Assembly: GCF_000472925.1 (NCBI RefSeq)
Contig: NZ_AXAS01000006.1
Coordinates: 124,001 to 188,000, forward strand
Direction of reading: 5' to 3'
Length of the DNA: 64,000 nucleotides
Source of the DNA: Bradyrhizobium sp. Ec3.3
GTDB taxonomy: Bacteria; Pseudomonadota; Alphaproteobacteria; Rhizobiales; Xanthobacteraceae
The stretch's first letter is position 1. Each line of letters starts with the position of its first letter. Both the position numbers and the translations under genes were made by a program. The notes below the pieces were generated by a model. That model had not been told where the DNA came from. It made no database searches and worked only from the letters and a program-made list of their open reading frames with translations. Shown in pieces: positions 63,291-64,000 of the stretch.

Positions 63291-64000
63291 ATGCGTCCGA
63301 CCGACATTGCGATCTCGAACTATCGCTCCATTCGGCGGCTCTCGATACCAATCCATCCCCTGTCCGTCTTCGTGGGCGAGAATGGCGTCGGCAAATCCAA
63401 TCTCTACAAGTCCTTGTCGCTTTTGCGCGACGCGGCGACCGGGCGGATCACGCGCACGATCGCCGACGAAGGTGGATTGAATTCAGTCTGCTGGTCCGGC
63501 ATTCGCAAGCGTGGCGAGGATGGGCGACTACGGTTGTCGGCCAGGTTCGACCGTCTCAAATATTCCATCGAGATCGGATTTCCCGGCCCTCTCGAGGCAG
63601 CGTTTTCCGGCGAGCCGATGATCAAGGCCGAAACTATCGAGGCGACACAGGGCAAGCGAACGGTTCAGCTGATGGAGCGGAAGAACGCGCTTGTCAGCGT
63701 GCGCGGCGAGAGCGGCGCCTGGAGCAGCCACAAGGATGCGGTGCTGCCGTCCGAGACGGCGCTTGCGGGTTTTTCCGATGGCAAGGAATGCCCCGAAAGC
63801 GATGTGATCAGAAACGCAATCCTCGGTTGGCGATTCTATCACGACTTTCGTACCGATCCGGCGTCACCGATACGAAAGCCCTGTCTGGCGATCACGACGC
63901 CCTCGCTCAGCGCCGATGGAAGCGATCTGGCTGCGGCCCTGGCGACGCTCTATACTATCAGGGAAGACGCCATCGACCTTCAGGACGCCATCCAGGATGC
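63291..64000 (+). CDS. AAA family ATPase (RecF/SMC-like), cut by window edge
   Basis: The N-terminal 236 codons of a predicted ATPase. It begins MRPTDIAISNYRSIRRLSIP, typical of RecF/OLD-like predicted ATPases. Walker A is VGENGVGKSN (about residues 28-37), and the middle region WRFYHDFRTDPASPIRKP is also found in such proteins. The C-terminal half with Walker B is outside the window, so the presence of a TOPRIM or other partner domain cannot be judged. Start ATG with GAGAG upstream. Roles of relatives range from DNA repair to phage defence. Confidence 0.8.
   Translation, partial: MRPTDIAISNYRSIRRLSIPIHPLSVFVGENGVGKSNLYKSLSLLRDAATGRITRTIADEGGLNSVCWSGIRKRGEDGRLRLSARFDRLKYSIEIGFPGPLEAAFSGEPMIKAETIEATQGKRTVQLMERKNALVSVRGESGAWSSHKDAVLPSETALAGFSDGKECPESDVIRNAILGWRFYHDFRTDPASPIRKPCLAITTPSLSADGSDLAAALATLYTIREDAIDLQDAIQD

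Noticed and set aside
1..64000. CRISPR array, prophage, insertion sequence or tRNA genes
   Set aside because: No regularly spaced direct repeats, integrase, transposase, phage structural gene or tRNA-like cloverleaf sequence was seen; the repeats present are palindromic intergenic elements.

Overview
The window reads like an ordinary chromosomal stretch of a Bradyrhizobium-type alphaproteobacterium (family Nitrobacteraceae). Base composition is uniformly GC-rich. The gene set is typical of that lineage: a cysG-DUF2849-cysI-DUF934-cysH operon, an RcdA/DUF1465 protein, a DUF1192 protein, and a CysN-CysC fusion. The intergenic spaces carry mosaic inverted repeats that I associate with Bradyrhizobium and Rhodopseudomonas genomes, and FixK/FNR-like and sigma-EcfG-like promoter elements are visible. 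The organism call is inference from family knowledge; no rRNA, tRNA, nod or nif gene is present to fix it. I found no insertion sequence, prophage, CRISPR array or tRNA.

Layout. 0-2.6 kb: a chemoreceptor and a 51-residue membrane protein behind a consensus EcfG promoter. 2.7-4.9 kb: malate synthase G. 5.2-16.9 kb: a complete sulfate uptake and assimilation locus. cysD-cysNC (sulfate activation) runs leftward. From the same intergenic region cysG (siroheme), DUF2849, cysI (sulfite reductase), DUF934 and cysH (APS reductase) run rightward, followed by sbp-cysT-cysW-cysA (sulfate ABC importer). 17-27.3 kb: a CAP-domain lipoprotein, a patatin phospholipase with 3-hydroxybutyrate dehydrogenase, a TSUP sulfite-exporter-like permease, a polysaccharide flippase, a DsbD-alpha-like protein, YqgE, a TauD-type dioxygenase, two SDR oxidoreductases and a CsbD-like stress protein.

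27.3-46.6 kb: an SGNH-fold protein that has lost its catalytic Ser and His, a lytic transglycosylase, GalU, a diguanylate cyclase and a GGDEF/EAL protein flanking a DUF7662 protein, a quinone oxidoreductase, DUF1192, a candidate small RNA with anti-Shine-Dalgarno loops, RcdA, RpmE, an ABC exporter, a GNAT acetyltransferase, a TolQ/MotA-OmpA pair, and a DUF1295-methyltransferase pair.

46.6-58.4 kb looks more lineage-specific. It holds a CtpF-like P-type ATPase behind a perfect FNR/FixK box, a PPK2 polyphosphate kinase, zinc-ribbon microproteins (one decayed), a VOC protein, a methyltransferase with a signal peptide, and a second, short-linker FtsZ apparently co-transcribed with a helix-turn-helix/coiled-coil protein. 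58.4-64 kb: an RND efflux pair, a small secreted protein and an AAA ATPase cut by the window edge.

The observations I rate highest are the FtsZ paralogue with its coiled-coil neighbours, the candidate sRNA at 38.38-38.48 kb, the SGNH pseudo-enzyme beside a lytic transglycosylase, the FixK-boxed ATPase lacking a canonical membrane aspartate, and the EcfG promoters in front of tiny membrane or stress proteins.
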